Of a stretch of 24,806 bases of DNA, positions 20,520 to 24,806 are shown piece by piece. The notes beneath the pieces were generated by a model. It had not been told where the DNA came from. It ran no database searches and saw only the letters and a list, made by a program, of their open reading frames with translations. The stretch is from Apostichopus parvimensis. Lineage: Eukaryota; Echinodermata; Holothuroidea; Aspidochirotida; Stichopodidae. The position numbers were made by a program, and so were the translations under genes. The stretch lies in the NCBI GenBank assembly GCA_000934455.1, contig KN886070.1, forward strand, positions 66,103 to 90,908. Direction: 5' to 3'. The first letter of the stretch is position 1, and each line of letters starts with the position of its first letter.

Positions 20520-21290
20520 GTACATACATACTCACACAGCCTTCTTGCATATGAAGAATATCCTGTAAGTATAGAAACTTCAGGCCCTCTAACATGTATC
20601 TAGACATACATACTTACACAGGCTTCTTGCATATGAAGAATATCCTGTTAGTATAGAAACGTCAGGCCCTCTAACATGTATCTGTACATACATACTCACA
20701 CAGCCTTCTTGCATATGAAGAATATCCTGTTAGTATTGAAATGTCAGGCCCTCTAACATGTATCTGGACATACATACATACACAGCCTTCTTGCATATGA
20801 AGAATATCCTGTTAGTATAGAAACGTCAGGCCCTCTAACATGTATCTGTACATACATACTCACACAGCCTTCTTGCATATGAAGAATATCCTGTTAGTAT
20901 TGAAATGTCAGGCCCTCTAACATGTATCTGGACATACATACATACACAGCCTTCTTGCATATGAAGAATATCCTGTTAGTATAGAAACGTTAGGTCCTCT
21001 AACATGTATCTGGACATACATACTTACACAGCCTTCTTGCATATGGAGAATATCCTGTTAGTATAGAAACGTCAGGCCCTCTAACATGTATCTGGACATA
21101 CATACTCACACAGCCTTCTTGCATATGAAGAATATCCTGTTAGTATAGAAACGTCAGGCCCTCTAACATGTATCTGGACATACATACTCACACAGCCTCC
21201 TTGCATATGAAGAATATCCTGTTAGTATAGAAATGTCAGGCCCTCTAACATGTATCTGGAAATACATACTTACACAGCCTTCTTGCATAT
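20471..21290 (+). repeat. Tandem array of ten exact-length 82-bp units with a hammerhead-like core
   Basis: Units start at 20471, 20553, 20635, 20717, 20799, 20881, 20963, 21045, 21127 and 21209, all 82 bp with no indels. Each unit begins GAAGAATATCCTG, continues TTAGTATAGAAACGTCAGG with small variations, then CCCTCTAACATGTATCTG, a CATACATA-rich part and CACAGCCTTCTTGCATAT. The first part aligns with the hammerhead-like motif at 10057 and 17954 (GAAGA, stem-loop, GAAACGTCAGG). The stem's outer pair changed from G-C to T-A on both sides, a compensatory change. Units 3+4 and 5+6 are identical dimers. The short frames through the array are not genes. Confidence 0.95.
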
Positions 21291-23337
21291 ATGTTTGTTT
21301 CCAATCAATTGTATGGTTTGTAATGGAAAAGTACCAAAGGAAATATCGATTCGTTGTAAATTTTAGAAATTGTTTACCGACCATCGGATCAAACACGTGT
21401 GTTTGTACATGAATCACAGACAAATAACATTAATAGTGATAGCTTTAACTTTTTTATACTCTGAACAAACAAAACCAGGTTTATTGTGACATCAATTTTA
21501 TGGGAACATGATGGTTGATGGGTCAACAAATACACTGCAATATATGTAGAAAAATGCACCAAGTATATTTATCGCATCCTTTGAACTCCAAGCAGAGGAA
21601 AATTTTGTGACATTCACTTTGCTTTGTATAATGTGGCTTAACAAATCATTCAAAGTGGGCATAAGTTTGAAAGGGAAGTTTCAAAATTTGTGATTGGTTT
21701 AAATTGAATTTCAGCACGGAGTCTATATAAAACATATTGAAATATATATTTTTACATCGTTCAAGGATACAAATCCACAATGTATCTCAATGGAATTTAA
21801 CCATCCATTTACTATAAAGAAGGACTTTTGCATCGTTTGTCATAATATGTAATTCAGGGAATTTTGGCCCTTTTTGGTGCGGAGAATGTCTGAATATTAA
21901 TTTGATGTTTTTTGGCCGATGTAGCTGTTAATATAACAAGCACAACAGTATAAAATGTAATATCCTTGGTGCTTATACTCTTCGCAGAGAGCTTCTCATT
22001 TGGGAGATCGCAGTAGTTTACACTTAGTTATACATATTCATTTTTAACCATTGACGAGATCTGAAAGATCATTTCTGGGCTCGCATCCCTGACATCCTAA
22101 ATGCTGCCCTCAATTTGATGATACTAGTCTTGAATTCTTGTGAGCTGTTTTATCGATCTACAACCTTGGTGACTGATAAACCTCTGTGTTTCTTCAGATA
22201 TAAATTCCAAAGAAGTGGGATGCTTAAAGAGTTCCGTGCCTGATTTTAACGGGGTAAACAAAATTCGGTATCGCTCACATCCACTGAAGCACCTCACAAT
22301 CTGCTCTTAATACCACAAACCAAACAAAAAAAGTTTTCTTCATTTGCAGTTATCTTTCTACCCACAGTGCTATTTTATTGGTTTAAAAGTTGAATAGATA
22401 AAAGCCAAAGATATTTGAAAGGTCTCAATCAAAAATTAAATCTTCAATTAACATCCATGTTAATGAGTTATTATGTAATGTAGTTGTAATAGTTTTACCA
22501 TTGTTTGTTATAGTTCTAACATTTTTTAGAAGACTTATGCAGCAGTTTCTTGCTTTTGTATTGGATTGGCATTCAGTTGTTGGATTATGTTACTTGTTAG
22601 AGTTCAAAAGATGTGAAATAATAACTTATTACAGAACAAAAAGAATGCAGTTAGTATTAAAGCAAGCTTCAAAACTTTTAAATGAGATCGTTATTAAAGT
22701 CTAACCCAATATTCAACTCCAATCCTTGCATGGTTAAAATTACTAGTATGAAAAGACAATTTGTTTCTTTTCAAACTGGTGGTGAACATCATTGGATGTA
22801 GACTATGCCTGAGATTAAACAATGGGATTATATTGGGATTAAACATTATTGATGATTCTGTCAGGATGGACCACTGATAGGAATTGTCTTTCAATCATTA
22901 TGCGGTTGAATTTTGGAGGTGATTGGTCTTTCGATAAAACATGTGACAGTATTTTTATGGGTTTTATAAGGATGACGGTATGTTTTGCTTTGGATGTATT
23001 AAAAATGGGGGAAATATTTTTAAGCATTGTAATATAAACGAGGTTCACCTAAAGTTTTATAAATAATGTAAAATATGCAGCTTTGTTATAGTTCATAATT
23101 TTTGTGTGATGGTGCTATCAAAAAAACTCATGTGAAGAAATATTGCATCTTGGTCAACATGGATTGTAATTTCAATTTTTATTTAGAGGCGCAATTCGAC
23201 TTTTTATTGTTTGGACACGTTTTGAATACAACATAATGAGAGCTATTCCATACATAATGTTTATTAAATTCATGGCCAAGGTTTTCAGTTTACAAATATC
23301 CTGTTTACCTGGCTGTGTTCCATAAACTATTCACTCT
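21291..23337. other. Non-coding stretch, no gene recognised
   Basis: It is AT-rich and unique-looking, with no array, no splice-supported exon and no RNA gene that I can recognise. Short frames at 22501-22704 and on both strands at 22694-23048 overlap one another and look like chance. Confidence 0.5.
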
Positions 23338-23370
23338 TTAGTCTTTCCATTGTTTTCATGGAAAGACTAA
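23338..23370. repeat. Perfect 13-bp hairpin next to the 78-bp array
   Basis: TTAGTCTTTCCAT (23338-23350) and its exact complement ATGGAAAGACTAA (23358-23370) flank a 7-nt loop. It ends 15 bp before the first 78-bp unit and may mark an edge of the same mobile or satellite element. Confidence 0.8.
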
Positions 23371-23385
23371 ATTAATTACCACAAA

Positions 23386-23837
23386 GTGAGTCAGTAAATT
23401 ACAAAACTAACTTCTAAATTACCTTTGTAATGTCCATTTGTATTCCCTACAAATAATGAACTTGTGAGTCAGTAAATTACAAAACTAACTTCTAAATTAG
23501 TTTTGTAATGTCCATTTGTATTCCCTACAAATAATGAACTTGTGAGTCAGTAAATTACAAAACTAACTTCTAAATTAGTTTTGTAATGTCCATTTGTATT
23601 CCCTACAAATAATGACCTTGTGAGTCAGTAAATTACAAAACTAACTTCTAAATTAGTTTTGTAATGTCCATTAGTATTCCCTACAAATAATGACCTTGTG
23701 AGTCAGTAAATTACAAAACTAACTTCTAAATTAGTTTTGTAATGTCCATTAGTATTCCCTACAAATAAGGAACTTGTCAGTAAATTACAAAACTAACTTC
23801 TAAATTAGTTTTGTAATGTCCATTTGTATTCTATACA
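23386..23837. repeat. Tandem array of six 78-bp units, each with two hairpins
   Basis: Units start at 23386, 23464, 23542, 23620, 23698 and 23776, spaced exactly 78 bp; the last is 4 bp short at its head and cut at its tail. Each unit has ATTACAAAACTAA and TTAGTTTTGTAAT (13-bp perfect arms, 8-nt spacer; unit 1 has a decayed right arm), then ATTTGTA-TTCCC-TACAAAT (7-bp hairpin; one mismatch in units 4 and 5). The sequence between arms is nearly invariant, which suggests recent expansion or homogenisation. Confidence 0.95.
23387..23705. promoter_or_regulatory. Five AP-1-type sites (TGAGTCA) at 78-bp spacing
   Basis: TGAGTCA, the classical AP-1/TRE heptamer bound by Fos/Jun-type bZIP dimers, begins at 23387, 23465, 23543, 23621 and 23699, once per repeat unit. 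The sixth unit has lost it through a 4-bp deletion. It is a direct consequence of the array, and binding is inferred only. Confidence 0.4.
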
Positions 23838-24247
23838 AAGAACATTTATGCACATTTTCATACATCAATTAGAGTATTTCAAACGGCCTCATTTTCTTCA
23901 ACCTGTTTTCACCTGTATGTGTTCAGCATTCAATTCCAGTGTATATTGTGTTGTCGTGGAAAGCAGCCAATAATTTGAAATGCTTTCATGCATATATGTG
24001 TTTGTCATTCCCGGAAGGGACTGAATGACATCATGTACTGGTTAGCTTCAGTTGTATCAGGTTTATGATGTGGATACAGTAAATTCGGTTAATGTTATAG
24101 GCAACAAATTTCAAGTAAACTTTTAACCATGTAATGGACAGGATTTCTTGCCAAAGAGTTTGGGTGGGGAAGTGGGTTGAAAAGTTACAGGGGATCAAAG
24201 TCTGTTTTTAAAAAAGTATTTAATATTACAAAATAAATATCATATGA

Positions 24248-24562
24248 ATTAGTTATACCACAAAGCATGCAAGAGGGTTTGAAGGGGGAAGGTGCATGGG
24301 GAGGGTGGGGCAAGTACAACAAGCCTTAGTCATACTATACTACAAAGCATGTGAGAGTAGATGAATGAAAAAGGGGCAGGTGGAGTGGGAGGGGGGGGGA
24401 GAAGACTTGGTTATACCACAGAACATATGAGGGCGGTTGAAGAAAGTGGGACAAGGGGGGAGAGGAGGCATGTGAAGCAAGGCTTAGTTATACCACAAAG
24501 CATGTGAGGGTGGTTGAAAGAAATTGGGCAGGGTTGAGCTGGGAACGGGGGGGGGGGGGACA
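24248..24562. repeat. G-rich imperfect tandem array, period 76-82 bp
   Basis: The anchor ACCACAAAGCATG and its variants recur at 24257, 24339, 24415 and 24492 (spacings 82, 76 and 77), each preceded by TTAGTTAT or a variant and followed by a G/A-rich part such as GAGGGTGGTTGAA and GGGGGG runs. The fourth copy ends in a G13 run (about 24548-24560). Four or more G-runs per unit give quadruplex potential on the + strand. Confidence 0.8.
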
Positions 24563-24806
24563 TATAATAAGATGTATATCTTTTGCCCTTTGCTAATGTA
24601 GTGTCATTAAGTTAAACCTAGGGATAGAAAAGAGATTACATTTAGCATCTTATATTCATTCTTTGCTATAAACTGATAGCCAAACATGTGTGCCTTATCT
24701 CGTAGCTTTACTTGCAAACAGGGTTATTAATTATGCAAATGAAAAAGATGACAAATATAGTAAAAACAGTATGTGTGTGGTTATGTAACGTCTGTACCAT
24801 GAATTA
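24563..24806. other. Unannotated edge of the window
   Basis: AT-rich sequence with no feature that I can support. Confidence 0.5.

Noticed and set aside
20369-20607. Open frames on both strands over the 82-bp array (also 21163-21423)
   Set aside because: They are shadows of the satellite unit; an 82-bp period shifts frame each unit, so no repeated protein is encoded.
20471-21290. CRISPR-like regular repeats
   Set aside because: Units are contiguous with no unique spacers, no cas genes are present and the context is eukaryotic.
24007-24030. STAT-type TTCCCGGAA inside a short TGTCATTC/GAATGACA hairpin
   Set aside because: A single short match in AT-rich non-coding DNA with no supporting context.

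Overview
The window looks like nuclear DNA of a marine deuterostome invertebrate. An echinoderm, perhaps a sea cucumber, is my best guess, with moderate confidence. The grounds are AT-rich sequence, one gene split by long introns with GT-AG boundaries, abundant TAGGCCTA-type words at 6405-6700, and dispersed repeats of a kind I associate with echinoderm and hemichordate genomes (hammerhead-like Penelope motifs, and a repeat carrying AGGTCA-type words). Nothing suggests a bacterium, organelle or virus.

I can support one protein-coding gene, on the + strand. Its four coding exons are 6201-6383, 12459-12951, 16741-16953 and 17697-17905. The splice phases agree (0, then 1, then 1) and the joined frame is 1098 nt, encoding 365 residues plus a TGA stop. 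The predicted protein has a basic N-terminus, two leucine-zipper-like coiled coils, an acidic/Asn/Gly-rich linker, and a C-terminal region of alternating strands and helices that ends in a GLxxC...N...A pattern. I cannot name it. The C-terminus resembles, from memory, a domain in uncharacterised fish and invertebrate proteins with a possible Rossmann/TIR-like fold.

Region by region: 1-6100 has no gene I recognise and holds a 15-18-bp minisatellite, C-rich tracts and a G-rich tract. 6201-17905 is the gene. Intron 1 carries a hammerhead-ribozyme-like motif typical of Penelope-like elements and a repeat with three nuclear-receptor half-sites at DR4 spacing. The 3' end of exon 2, including its splice donor, is duplicated in tandem as an exact 50-bp unit. 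Intron 2 carries a 373-bp MITE-like element with inverted ends flanked by TTAA. A strong donor-like site lies directly after the stop codon, and an antisense hammerhead-like motif lies about 50 bp beyond it.

Downstream of the gene are three separate tandem arrays with periods near 80 bp: ten exact 82-bp units at 20471-21290 whose core is a diverged hammerhead-like motif, six 78-bp double-hairpin units at 23386-23837, five of which carry an AP-1-type site, and a G-rich imperfect array at 24248-24562. The most interesting points are the duplicated exon-intron boundary, the 82-bp ribozyme-derived satellite with its inverted head copy, and the unnamed coiled-coil protein.
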